A DNA stretch of 16,686 bases from an uncultured Methanobrevibacter sp. Its GTDB lineage: Archaea > Methanobacteriota > Methanobacteria > Methanobacteriales > Methanobacteriaceae. Of the stretch, positions 1-7,157 are shown in pieces. The translations under genes were made by a program, and so were the position numbers. Numbering within the stretch: the first letter of the stretch is position 1; the number at the start of each line of letters is the position of its first letter. The notes beneath the pieces were generated by a model that ran no database searches, was not told where the DNA came from, and saw only the letters and a list, made by a program, of their open reading frames with translations. Location: positions 1 through 16,686 of the forward strand of contig NZ_ONER01000037.1 in NCBI RefSeq assembly GCF_900316895.1, in the 5' to 3' direction.

Positions 1-994
1 TGGACACAGAGACTTCGTTAAAAACATGATCACCGGTGCTTCCCAAGCAGACGCTGGTGTTTTAGTAGTTGCAGCAGACGACGGTGTAATGCCTCAAACC
101 AAAGAACACGTGTTCTTATCAAAAACTTTAGGTATCAACCAATTAATCGTTGCAATCAACAAAATCGACTTAGTTGATTACTCAGAAGACAAATACAACG
201 AATTAAAAGAAGAAGTTTCAAACTTAATCAAAACCGTAGGTTTCAACCCTGCTGACGTACCTTTCATCCCATTATCTGCATTTGAAGGGGACAACATTAA
301 CGATGCATCTCCAAATACCACCTGGTACAAAGGTGACAACTTAATTGATGCATTAGACAAATTAACTCCACCTGAAAAACCTACCGACTTACCTTTAAGA
401 ATCCCTATCCAAGATGTTTACTCCATCACTGGTGTAGGAACCGTACCTGTAGGTAGAGTAGAAACTGGTGTAATGAAAAAAGGTGAAAACGTTATCTTTG
501 AACCAGCTGGAGCTTCCGGAGAAGTTAAATCTATCGAAATGCACCACGAACAATTTGATGTAGCTGAACCTGGTGACAACATCGGATTCAACGTAAGAGG
601 TGTAGGTAAAAACGATATCAGAAGAGGAGACGTAGCTGGACACACTGACGCTGCTCCTACCGTAGCTAAAGAATTCGACGCACAAATCGTTGTTTTACAA
701 CACCCTGGTGTAATTACCGTTGGATACACTCCTGTATTCCACTGTCACACTTCCCAAGTAGCATGTACTTTCTTAGAATTATCTAAAAAATTAAACCCTG
801 CTACTGGTGCTGTTGACGAAGAAAACCCTGACTTCTTAAAAACCGGTAACGCAGCTATTGTTAAAATCAAACCTACCAAACCAATGTGTCTCGAAAACGC
901 AAAAGAAATCCCACAAATGGGTAGATTTGCTATCAGAGATATGGGTCAAACTGTTGCAGCAGGTTTATGTCTTAACATTACCGAAGCAAAATAA
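1..994 (+). CDS. tuf: Elongation factor 1-alpha (aEF-1A), 5'-truncated by window edge
   Basis: This GTPase delivers aminoacyl-tRNA to the ribosomal A site. Only about the last 330 codons are present: the P-loop and switch I lie outside the window. The first complete codons read GHRDFVKNMITGAS, the end of the G3 (DCPGH) motif, so the reading frame enters from the left and the ATG at 26 is internal. The G4 motif NKID is at 158-169 and a G5-like SAF follows in PLSAFEGDN. Beta-barrel domains II and III continue to the typical ending AAGLCLNI. Codon use is strongly biased toward a small set, as expected for a highly expressed gene. It is followed on the same strand by rps10, the usual archaeal str-cluster order. 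Identity is certain; the start is not visible. Confidence 0.97.
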   Translation, partial: GHRDFVKNMITGASQADAGVLVVAADDGVMPQTKEHVFLSKTLGINQLIVAINKIDLVDYSEDKYNELKEEVSNLIKTVGFNPADVPFIPLSAFEGDNINDASPNTTWYKGDNLIDALDKLTPPEKPTDLPLRIPIQDVYSITGVGTVPVGRVETGVMKKGENVIFEPAGASGEVKSIEMHHEQFDVAEPGDNIGFNVRGVGKNDIRRGDVAGHTDAAPTVAKEFDAQIVVLQHPGVITVGYTPVFHCHTSQVACTFLELSKKLNPATGAVDEENPDFLKTGNAAIVKIKPTKPMCLENAKEIPQMGRFAIRDMGQTVAAGLCLNITEAK

Positions 995-1011
995 GTTTGT
1001 AAACAATAATT

Positions 1012-1048
1012 AGAAAGTAAAATTTTACTTTCTTTCTTTTTGTTTTTT
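1012..1048 (+). terminator. Perfect 11-bp inverted repeat plus T tract between tuf and rps10
   Basis: AGAAAGTAAAA at 1012-1022 is followed directly by its exact reverse complement at 1023-1033, then a T-rich run to 1048. The shape is that of an intrinsic terminator. It ends just before the rps10 Shine-Dalgarno site (GGAGGAG, 1049-1055), so it could end most EF-1A transcripts, allow partial read-through into rps10, or be a processing site. The palindrome has no separate loop, so as RNA a few central A/T pairs would open. Confidence 0.6.
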
Positions 1049-1060
1049 GGAGGAGAATAA

Positions 1061-1369
1061 ATGAATCAAGCAAGAATTAAACTTACTGGAACTGACCCAG
1101 AAAAATTAGCATACGTATGTGATCAACTTAAAAAAATTGCTGAAAGAACTGGTGTCGACTTATCTGGTCCTATTCCATTACCTACTAAAAAATTAGTAGT
1201 ACCAACAAGAAAATCTCCTGATGGAGAAGGTAAAGCTTCTTGGGAAAAATGGGAACTCAGAATTCATAAACGTTTAATCGGTATTGGAGCTGATGAACGT
1301 GCTATGAGACAAGTCATGAAAGTAAACGTTCCTGATAATGTAAGTATTGAAATTGAACTTAAAGGATAA
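1061..1369 (+). CDS. rps10: 30S ribosomal protein S10 (S10p/uS10)
   Basis: This 102-aa small-subunit protein sits in the 30S head. The sequence MNQARIKLTGTDPEKLAYVC, the central PLPTKKLVVPTRKSPDGEG loop and the WELRIHKRLIGI segment are the hallmarks of archaeal S10. The length is normal. The ATG has a near-perfect Shine-Dalgarno site GGAGGAG at 1049-1055, five nucleotides upstream. It lies 66 bp after tuf in the str-cluster order, but with a terminator-like palindrome in the gap, so its level may be set separately from EF-1A. Another hairpin begins at its stop codon. Identification is firm. Confidence 0.98.
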   Translation: MNQARIKLTGTDPEKLAYVCDQLKKIAERTGVDLSGPIPLPTKKLVVPTRKSPDGEGKASWEKWELRIHKRLIGIGADERAMRQVMKVNVPDNVSIEIELKG

Positions 1370-1393
1370 ATATTTAGAATCCTTCTAAATATT
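1369..1393 (+). terminator. 11-bp stem hairpin right after the rps10 stop
   Basis: AATATTTAGAA at 1369-1379 pairs perfectly with TTCTAAATATT at 1383-1393 across a 3-nt loop, beginning at the last base of the rps10 stop codon. Only a short pyrimidine run (CCTTTTC) follows, so it may act as a 3'-end stabiliser or processing signal between rps10 and the tRNA-like sequence as well as a terminator. Confidence 0.5.
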
Positions 1394-1404
1394 CCTTTTC
1401 ATAT

Positions 1405-1455
1405 GCCGAGATAGTCTAGTCTGCCCTCGCCTGGGTTCAAATCCCAGTCTCGGCG
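1405..1455 (+). pseudogene. tRNA remnant lacking anticodon arm, probably former tRNA-Ser
   Basis: GCCGAGA (1405-1411) pairs with TCTCGGC (1448-1454) as a perfect 7-bp acceptor stem. CTGGG (1431-1435) and CCCAG (1443-1447) form a perfect T stem with loop TTCAAAT. G1455 fits a discriminator base. U8, A9 and the first half of a D arm (TAGTCTAGTCTG) are intact, but only CCCTCGC lies between that and the T arm. The 3' half of the D arm, the whole anticodon arm and part of the variable region are missing. The total is 51 nt against 72-88 for a normal tRNA. The CCCTCGC tail and G discriminator suggest a long-variable-arm tRNA, most likely Ser (inference). It cannot decode as it stands. A T-rich stretch follows at 1472-1489. 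Confidence 0.7.
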
Positions 1456-1468
1456 TTTATCTTTATAT

Positions 1469-2260
1469 CTATTTTTTAAAAAAAGTTTTTAATCGGATAT
1501 CTAATTCTTCAAGATTAGATACAATATCGTTTTTATTTAATTCATCTATTTTTGGTCTTTGAATCATTATGACTGCAACATCCTTTTCATTTGCAGCCTG
1601 GATTTTTTCAATGACTCCACCTACATCGCCGCTTTCCTTTGTAATCATTACTCCTGCATCATATTTTTCAATCAGCTCAAGGTTTTCCTCCAAGCTGGCG
1701 GCACCTTTCATTGGAATGATGTGGGACGGATCAACGCCCAGCTTTTCACATTTTTCAATGGAGCTTTCCACCTTCAGTATTCTTGGGTAGAATCTGTCGA
1801 CGTCAACATATTTCAGGATGTCTTCCATGGTGTTGGCTCCTGCAAAATGCAGCACGTTTCCTTGACTGAATTCACTTTCAATCAATTTTCCCGCTTCGTC
1901 AAATGATTCTGTGTAATGGATATGTGTTGTATCTATATTTTCAAGGTTGGTGGTAGGTCTCTCAAAGCGGATATATGGCATTTCCAATTCGTTGGCGATG
2001 CTGGCACTTGTCTGTGTGATATGTTTGGCAAATGGATGTGTTGCATCAATCAGCACATCAAAATTTTTCCTTTTGATTATTTCAATGATTTCATCTTTTA
2101 GAAGCGGACGGGCAATCACGTCATCGCTTCCGGCCTCCCTGGCCAGTCTTGCCCCATATTCTGTGGTGGTGGTAGTCAGGATGTAATAATCATGATTTTC
2201 CTTGATATGCTCGATGATGTTTGTTGAGTCTTTTGTTCCGCCGAGTAACAGTATCCTCAT
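1469..2260 (-). CDS. cbiJ: Cobalt-precorrin-6x (6A) reductase CbiJ/CobK
   Basis: This enzyme catalyses the NAD(P)H-dependent reduction of a macrocycle double bond in corrin-ring synthesis, in the anaerobic cobalamin branch used by methanogens. The 263 aa match the family length. The N-terminus MRILLLGGTKDS is a dinucleotide-binding Rossmann start. DATHPFA (72-78), a MKGAAS segment (184-189, where relatives have MQGP-like sequence), TKESG (207-211) and IQRP (233-236) are family landmarks. The ATG overlaps the upstream ATPase stop as ATGA, with GTGA four bases before it acting as Shine-Dalgarno, so translation is probably coupled. No other corrinoid gene is nearby, and the link to a Ca2+/Mn2+ pump is not obvious. 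Corrinoids serve the methanogenic methyltransferases. Confidence 0.9.
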   Translation of the reverse strand: MRILLLGGTKDSTNIIEHIKENHDYYILTTTTTEYGARLAREAGSDDVIARPLLKDEIIEIIKRKNFDVLIDATHPFAKHITQTSASIANELEMPYIRFERPTTNLENIDTTHIHYTESFDEAGKLIESEFSQGNVLHFAGANTMEDILKYVDVDRFYPRILKVESSIEKCEKLGVDPSHIIPMKGAASLEENLELIEKYDAGVMITKESGDVGGVIEKIQAANEKDVAVIMIQRPKIDELNKNDIVSNLEELDIRLKTFFKK

Positions 2261-4686
2261 TTTATCACTCTGTTCATTATTTTCTCAGCTATCACTATTG
2301 TAAATGCGACGATTATGATTACCAGCCAGTCAATCAGTGATATTGCTGTGGTTCTGAATATAATCTGCAGTTGGGGCAGGTATATGATTAATAATTGAAG
2401 TATGAATGACAGGATAATCGCCATATACAGGTAAGTGCTTGGCTTGTCTGAATTCGCTTTCCTGTTGTATGCGTTAAAGAGCTGATACATTACGAATAAT
2501 GTAAATGCAACGGTCATCGCTTTGCTTTCGCTTGAGCCAATGCTCAGCTGATAGCTGAATACTGCAATTGTTCCTATTGCCATTACAATACCTGATATCA
2601 ATATTTCAAGCAGTGTCTTTTTGGTTAGAATGTCTCCGGTTTCAGGAGGGCGTTGCATCAGGTCCTTTTCGGCACCTTCAATTCCCAATGTTTGTGCAGG
2701 CGGACCGTCCATAACAATATTCAGCCATAATAACTGCACAGGATTGAATGGAAGAGGCAGGTTAAGCAGTGATGTTCCGATAATTGTCAGTATCGCTCCG
2801 ACATTTGTGGAAACCTGGAACTTGACGAACCTTTTGATGTTGTCATATATCTTACGACCTTCCTTGACCGCCTTTACAATAGTTGCAAAGTCGTTGTTTT
2901 CTAAAATCATGTCTGCAGATTCCTTTGCAACATCTGTACCGTCACCCATTGCAACTCCAATTGATGCCTTTTTGAGTGCAGGCGCATCGTTTACGCCGTC
3001 ACCGGTCATTGCAACAATGTTGTTGGAACTTTTAAGAGCCTCAACGATTCTCATTTTCTGTTTTGGCTTTACCCTTGCATACACCTGGATGTCATCCGCA
3101 ATGGCCAGGTACTCTTCGGCGGTGAGTTTTTCCAGTTCCTCACCGGTTATTGTCCTTCCTGTTGTAAGTATTCCAAGGTTTCTTGCAATTGAGCAGGCGG
3201 TCTTTTCATGGTCGCCTGTAATCATCTTAACTTTTATTCCTGCTTTCAGGCAATCGCTCACGGCCTTTTTGGCATCCTTTTTTGGAGGGTCGGCAAGTCC
3301 GAGAAGTCCTGTAAAAGTCAGATTTTCCTCAGGGTCATATTCGTCTTCAGTCTTGTAGGCAAATCCGATTACTCTCAGACCATGGCCACTCATTTCATCA
3401 ATTTTTTTAATTATAATTTCCTCGCTTTCAGCATCAATTATTTTAATACTTCCATCATAATCTATGTATTTGCATTTGTCTAGAATTATTTCTGGTGCAC
3501 CTTTTGTAAAAACAATATTCTTTTCATCGTTTAGGCTATGTATGGTAGTCATCATTTTACGATCGCTGTCAAGAGGTATTTCATCAACTCTTTTCAAGTC
3601 GCCTTTATGGCTTTGGCAGAATTTTAAAATCCCTCCATCAGTCTGGTCGCCTATGGCTTCTCCGTTTGTTATGGTGGCATTGTTGCATAGCTTTCCAATT
3701 TCAAGTGTTTTGTCTTCATTGGTAAAATAAGATTCAACAACGGTCATTCTGTTTTCGGTCAGTGTACCGGTCTTGTCACTGCAGATGATGGTACATGAAC
3801 CCAATGTTTCAACTGAAAGCAGCCTTTTGACAATTGCCTGGGATTTTGCCATCTCGGACATGCCCAATGCAAGTGTCAATGTCAAAACGGCAGGAAGACC
3901 TTCCGGAATTGCGGCAACGGCAAGGGAAACCGCAGTCATGAATGTCTCGACAAGAGGTATGCCTTTGAACAGTTCCAAAATGAAGATGGCTATACATACG
4001 ATAATTGCAATGAGGGATAATGTCTTTCCAAGCCTTCCCACTTTTGCCTTCAGAGGGGTGTCCTCGTCATCCTCCTGAACGACCTTTGCTATCTCGCCGA
4101 CCTGTGTCTTCATTCCGATAGCTTTGACAACTCCCACTGCATTTCCCGAAAGGATATTGCAGTCCATATATAATTCGTCTTCAATTTCCTTTTTGACCGC
4201 TTCTGATTCGCCTGTCAGGGATGATTCATCGCAGGTCAGTTTATTTGCCTCAATCAGTACAAGGTCTGCAGGCACCTTGTCTCCCTCTTCAAGTATGACA
4301 AGGTCTCCAATTGTCAGCTCTTCGGAATTTATCTGCTCGATTTTGTTTTCCCTTTTCACCACGGCAGTCTTAACAATCAGATTTTTTAGGCTTTCAACGG
4401 CCTTTTGTGACCTGTATTCCTGAATGAAACCCATGATGACATTCAAAAGAACCGCAAGCATGATTACACATGCATCGATGACGTCACCAATTGCATATGC
4501 TGCAATGGCTGCAACTATGAGGAGGCCTATCAGGACATCTACAAATTGGATTAGGAACAATTTGATTAATGGTGTTGGCTTTTTTTCTTCAATCTTGTTT
4601 AAGCCATACTCATTTTGCCTTTCAATGACTTCCTGTTTGCTGAGTCCTTCTGCTGATGTGTCAAATTGCGATAGAATATTTTCCAT
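2257..4686 (-). CDS. P-type Ca2+/Mn2+-transporting ATPase (type IIA, SPCA/PMR1-like)
   Basis: This 809-aa membrane pump uses ATP to export Ca2+ or Mn2+. Order: cation-ATPase N-domain (about 1-45), M1-M2 (45-88), actuator loop with TGES (158-161), M3-M4 with PEGLP (261-265), phosphorylation site DKTGTLT with Asp304, nucleotide domain KGAPE (395-399), MITGDH and TGDGVNDAPAL (561-571), then M5-M10. M6 reads NIVMDGPPAQ (656-665), the form I recall in SPCA/PMR1 pumps. M5 has NVGA, where SERCA has a Glu after NVG. Keeping the M4 Glu and the M6 Asn and Asp while losing the M5 Glu predicts one ion per cycle (inference). The start has Shine-Dalgarno AGGTGA overlapping the preceding gene's stop, 4 nt spacing. 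It overlaps cbiJ by 4 nt. Confidence 0.95.
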   Translation of the reverse strand: MENILSQFDTSAEGLSKQEVIERQNEYGLNKIEEKKPTPLIKLFLIQFVDVLIGLLIVAAIAAYAIGDVIDACVIMLAVLLNVIMGFIQEYRSQKAVESLKNLIVKTAVVKRENKIEQINSEELTIGDLVILEEGDKVPADLVLIEANKLTCDESSLTGESEAVKKEIEDELYMDCNILSGNAVGVVKAIGMKTQVGEIAKVVQEDDEDTPLKAKVGRLGKTLSLIAIIVCIAIFILELFKGIPLVETFMTAVSLAVAAIPEGLPAVLTLTLALGMSEMAKSQAIVKRLLSVETLGSCTIICSDKTGTLTENRMTVVESYFTNEDKTLEIGKLCNNATITNGEAIGDQTDGGILKFCQSHKGDLKRVDEIPLDSDRKMMTTIHSLNDEKNIVFTKGAPEIILDKCKYIDYDGSIKIIDAESEEIIIKKIDEMSGHGLRVIGFAYKTEDEYDPEENLTFTGLLGLADPPKKDAKKAVSDCLKAGIKVKMITGDHEKTACSIARNLGILTTGRTITGEELEKLTAEEYLAIADDIQVYARVKPKQKMRIVEALKSSNNIVAMTGDGVNDAPALKKASIGVAMGDGTDVAKESADMILENNDFATIVKAVKEGRKIYDNIKRFVKFQVSTNVGAILTIIGTSLLNLPLPFNPVQLLWLNIVMDGPPAQTLGIEGAEKDLMQRPPETGDILTKKTLLEILISGIVMAIGTIAVFSYQLSIGSSESKAMTVAFTLFVMYQLFNAYNRKANSDKPSTYLYMAIILSFILQLLIIYLPQLQIIFRTTAISLIDWLVIIIVAFTIVIAEKIMNRVIK

Positions 4687-4690
4687 TACA

Positions 4691-5080
4691 TCACCTTAAA
4701 GTGTAAAAACTGGCCCTTTTGAAATTTTTTAATTTCATTTTGACCCTGCCGGTATTTAAATCTTCGTTTGTCAACGGTTTTATTATGAGTTGGGAGTCGA
4801 TTTCAACTGCGAGCTTGACAAGGTATGGCTGAAGTTCGCTTGGAGGTCTTATTGAATAAATGATGTCGATATCTTTGTATAAATCCATATTTGGATTTGT
4901 AATGTCGTCCTTTATGACTGTTTCATCTTTTGGAGCAATGTCCGTTTTAATCAAATCGATATTGTCTTTTGAAGCCAAATAATCTGCAATTCTGTCAAAT
5001 TTTCCAACTGCGATTTCGGCAATTTTGACATTTTTGCTTTCAGCTTCGCTTAAGATATACTCGGCAAAATCGTCCCACAT
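4691..5080 (-). CDS. UPF0146 family protein
   Basis: This 129-aa protein matches the small archaeal UPF0146 family, whose function is not established. The core IAEIAVGKFDRIADYLA (around 20-36), then DLIKTDIAP and the segment DIIYSIRPPSELQPYLVKLA, look like a shortened Rossmann, methyltransferase-like fold. The glycine-rich loop is reduced to VGKF. The ATG at 5080 has GAGG seven nucleotides upstream. It is first in a three-gene operon with the ATPase and cbiJ. Its stop lies inside the ATPase Shine-Dalgarno site, so the two are probably translationally coupled. A TATA-like element about 40 bp upstream serves this gene and possibly the divergent acetyltransferase too. The family call is by recognition of the sequence pattern. 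Confidence 0.85.
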   Translation of the reverse strand: MWDDFAEYILSEAESKNVKIAEIAVGKFDRIADYLASKDNIDLIKTDIAPKDETVIKDDITNPNMDLYKDIDIIYSIRPPSELQPYLVKLAVEIDSQLIIKPLTNEDLNTGRVKMKLKNFKRASFYTLR

Positions 5081-5115
5081 TTTTAATCCTCATTTTAATA
5101 TTTTGTCATCAAAAC

Positions 5116-5127
5116 TATTAAATACAT
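5116..5127. promoter_or_regulatory. Shared divergent TATA element (UPF0146 operon / acetyltransferase)
   Basis: CTATTAAATACA is the best TATA-like block in the 70-bp gap. On the plus strand it centres about 29 bp before the ATG at 5151, predicting a start of transcription at or next to the ATG (leaderless). On the minus strand it reads TGTATTTAATAG and would place the start near 5095, about 15 nt before the UPF0146 ATG. One element might serve both directions. Confidence 0.5.
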
Positions 5128-5150
5128 TGATTTTTAAATTTTAATTTGCT

Positions 5151-5603
5151 ATGCTTGTAAGGAAATTTAAGCCAACTGATTTAAAAAGAGTTTATGAAAT
5201 AGAAAACATGTCCTTCAATCAGTCCTATGGCATCAAGATGTTTCAGCAGCTTTATGAGATGGGTGTCGGTTTTCTGGTTGCAGAAGAGGATGGATATGTC
5301 ATCGGATATGTTCTTTTTTGGATCAAATATGAAAATTATGGCCATATAATTTCCATTGCAGTAGATAAGAATTACCGTCGCCTTAAAGCCGGAACAAAAC
5401 TTCTTTTAAGGGCAATATCCGTATTGTCACTTCTCAATCTGGATACAATATATCTTGAAGTCAATGAAAATAACACTGGTGCAGTCGAATTTTACAAAAC
5501 GTTCAATTTTAAAATCGACAGGGTTGTCCCAGGATATTATGAGGATGGTGCCGGTGCCATACTGATGTATCTGCACTTAAATGCCGGTAAAATTGCCAGA
5601 TAG
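5151..5603 (+). CDS. GNAT N-acetyltransferase, RimI/Ard1-like (ribosomal protein/N-terminal acetylation)
   Basis: This is a 150-aa acetyl-CoA-dependent N-acetyltransferase. The family is placed by MLVRKFKPTDLKRVYEIE at the start, the GFLVAEEDGYVIGYVLFW strand pair, the I(S)IAVDKNYRR strand before the acetyl-CoA loop, and the RimI-type ending YLEVNENNTGAVEFYKTFNF. Archaeal relatives acetylate protein N-termini. The pyrophosphate loop (normally R/QxxGxG/A) reads RRLKAGTKLL, so the first Gly position is Lys, which is unusual but keeps the second Gly. No Shine-Dalgarno site precedes the ATG, and a TATA element about 29 bp upstream suggests a leaderless mRNA. The 3' end overlaps the convergent zinc-ribbon gene by 27 nt. 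Confidence 0.88.
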   Translation: MLVRKFKPTDLKRVYEIENMSFNQSYGIKMFQQLYEMGVGFLVAEEDGYVIGYVLFWIKYENYGHIISIAVDKNYRRLKAGTKLLLRAISVLSLLNLDTIYLEVNENNTGAVEFYKTFNFKIDRVVPGYYEDGAGAILMYLHLNAGKIAR

Positions 5604-6095
5604 CATTTGCCTGTATTGGGTTATTGCATCTGCAGGGATGTTTCCGGTTGCATATAGGATAGCTATTAATGCAATGTAGAATGCAAAAATCGCCAATTGG
5701 ATATGCCCATGCTTTCGAGCAACAGGGTCCTTTCTGGTTGCCAGATAGATTGCAATGATCAATCCGAGAATTCCTCCTAAAATTGAGAAAATGTATCCGA
5801 ACAGTATCAGCCATCTGCTTGTCCTGTTTTGCCTTTGTTCGGGAGGTCTCTGCACAACCTCTTTTTGAATAACAATGGGACCTAAGTTAGTGGTGCTTGT
5901 TTTTTCAAATTGTTGCTTAAAGACTAATGGAGTACCGCATTTGACACAATAGTCGGCTTCTGGAGGGTTGTGGAATCCACATGATGGACAGGTATCCTGG
6001 TCCACTTCTATTTTTGGAAATTCATGTCCGCATTTTATACAAAAACCATAAATATCGTCTGCAGCACTTCCGCATTGGGGGCATCTTCTAATCAT
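5577..6095 (-). CDS. Double zinc-ribbon membrane protein
   Basis: This 172-aa protein has two zinc ribbons, C5-x2-C8/C19-x2-C22 and C36-x2-C39/C50-x2-C53. A Gln-rich charged linker (about 60-92) follows, then two hydrophobic segments (about 95-118 and 131-149) joined by RKDPVARKHG and a short polar tail. Such zinc-ribbon plus two-TM proteins are common in Methanobrevibacter and have no proven function; the ribbons would lie in the cytoplasm. The ATG has Shine-Dalgarno GTGAT three bases upstream, and a TATA element (TTTATAAG on the minus strand, about 6131-6138) predicts a short leader. Its last 27 bp overlap the convergent acetyltransferase gene. Confidence 0.85.
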   Translation of the reverse strand: MIRRCPQCGSAADDIYGFCIKCGHEFPKIEVDQDTCPSCGFHNPPEADYCVKCGTPLVFKQQFEKTSTTNLGPIVIQKEVVQRPPEQRQNRTSRWLILFGYIFSILGGILGLIIAIYLATRKDPVARKHGHIQLAIFAFYIALIAILYATGNIPADAITQYRQMLSGNFTGI

Positions 6096-6128
6096 ACTAT
6101 CACTTAGTTAAATAATTAATAGCAATTA

Positions 6129-6139
6129 CCTTATAAATG
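6129..6139. promoter_or_regulatory. Shared divergent TATA element (zinc-ribbon gene / unknown 323-aa gene)
   Basis: CCTTATAAATG contains a nearly symmetric TATA core. On the minus strand it sits about 39 bp before the zinc-ribbon ATG. On the plus strand it predicts transcription starting near 6160, before the 6189 ATG. No second comparably good TATA box is seen in the 93-bp gap. Confidence 0.45.
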
Positions 6140-6188
6140 TTTTTAAATTTAGTTAAGTTTATTATGCTTGTGTAAGATAGATATTTTA

Positions 6189-7157
6189 ATGATTGAAAAA
6201 ATCGAGATTACACAAAGGTTTAATTTTAAAAGGCTCAATCGACACTATGAGTGTTTCACCATTGATTTGGTTAACAACAATGCCTATTATAAAATCTCCG
6301 AGAGGGGAAGCGGCGATAAATTTTTGAGCGAACATTACCTTTGTGACGACTCATGGATTGACATACTGGTCGACTTAAGGAAGAACATGACCAGCAGGAT
6401 TCATAATTTCAATGATTCCCAAAAGGATAAATTCCTGCATGATTTCAGTGATTTGAAATTGTTTGAGGGATTTGTCTCAGAAGAGTTCACTTATTTTGAA
6501 AAGATAGAGCTGATTTATTCGTGCAATGTCATAATCTATTCGACGGACAATTTTGAGGAATACAGCTTCAAGAACAATTTTCCTCCAAAATGGAGTGAAT
6601 TCGGTGAAATCCTGAAGGAACTGTTTGACTTTGACGTTCTGCACCTCAACTATCAAAAGCAGCTTGTAACTCCACTTTATTTTGACATCAGAAAGGATGG
6701 GGTTTATCTGGAAGACAAATTGACTATAAAAGCAATTGAATTTGGCCATTATCAGACTTATCCTTATGAACTTCCAAATCCTCGGCTGATCATTAATTTT
6801 TCTGAAGGTAGAATCGACGGATACATTGAAAAGGAATTGACCGGCAGTGACAGGGAGCTTATTCTGGGATTGCTTGAGAGATATCATGTATACATGTGGA
6901 TTTTTGATGAGTATCACAAGAAGTCAAATGCCCGTGACCCTGATGACCTGGAGGGATATGACTGGTATCTGGAAATGGTTTTTGAAGGCGATATCATATG
7001 GCACATATTCGGATATAATGACTATCCGGACACCTATGTTGGCATGGCACGTGAGGTGATTGAAATCACTGGCATGGATCTGCTTGAGGTTGATACGATT
7101 TCCAGTGGTGATTTGGAACTGTTTGAAAAGTTCGGTGATGAAAAATTAGCTGACTAG
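6189..7157 (+). CDS. Uncharacterised acidic protein
   Basis: I do not recognise this 323-aa protein as a named family. It is soluble (no signal peptide or membrane segment) and rich in Asp, Glu, Phe and Tyr. It starts MIEKIEITQRFNFKRLNRH. The middle has PLYFDIRKDGVYLEDK and NPRLIINFSEGRIDGYIE. The C-terminal third has a beta-strand pattern, WYLEMVFEGDIIWHIFGYND followed by YPDTYVGMAREVIEITGMDL, of the kind seen in many uncharacterised archaeal and bacterial proteins where a strand pair and a G-x-N-x-Y/D-P turn precede a helix. I chose the ATG at 6189 over an in-frame TTG at 6168, which would add seven residues and has no Shine-Dalgarno. Neither start has a good ribosome site. The 3' end overlaps the convergent dihydrouridine synthase by 12 nt. 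Confidence 0.8.
   Translation: MIEKIEITQRFNFKRLNRHYECFTIDLVNNNAYYKISERGSGDKFLSEHYLCDDSWIDILVDLRKNMTSRIHNFNDSQKDKFLHDFSDLKLFEGFVSEEFTYFEKIELIYSCNVIIYSTDNFEEYSFKNNFPPKWSEFGEILKELFDFDVLHLNYQKQLVTPLYFDIRKDGVYLEDKLTIKAIEFGHYQTYPYELPNPRLIINFSEGRIDGYIEKELTGSDRELILGLLERYHVYMWIFDEYHKKSNARDPDDLEGYDWYLEMVFEGDIIWHIFGYNDYPDTYVGMAREVIEITGMDLLEVDTISSGDLELFEKFGDEKLAD

Noticed and set aside
1405..1455. Functional short tRNA with an intron
   Set aside because: Introns add sequence; here the anticodon stem and loop are absent altogether, so splicing cannot restore them.
2621..3358. 245-aa open frame on the plus strand
   Set aside because: It lies wholly antisense to the P-type ATPase, which has all catalytic motifs; this frame is low-complexity Ser/Ala-rich sequence without a ribosome site.
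6168..6170. TTG start for the unknown 323-aa protein
   Set aside because: No Shine-Dalgarno, and an ATG seven codons downstream gives a normal N-terminus; not fully excluded if the mRNA is nearly leaderless.
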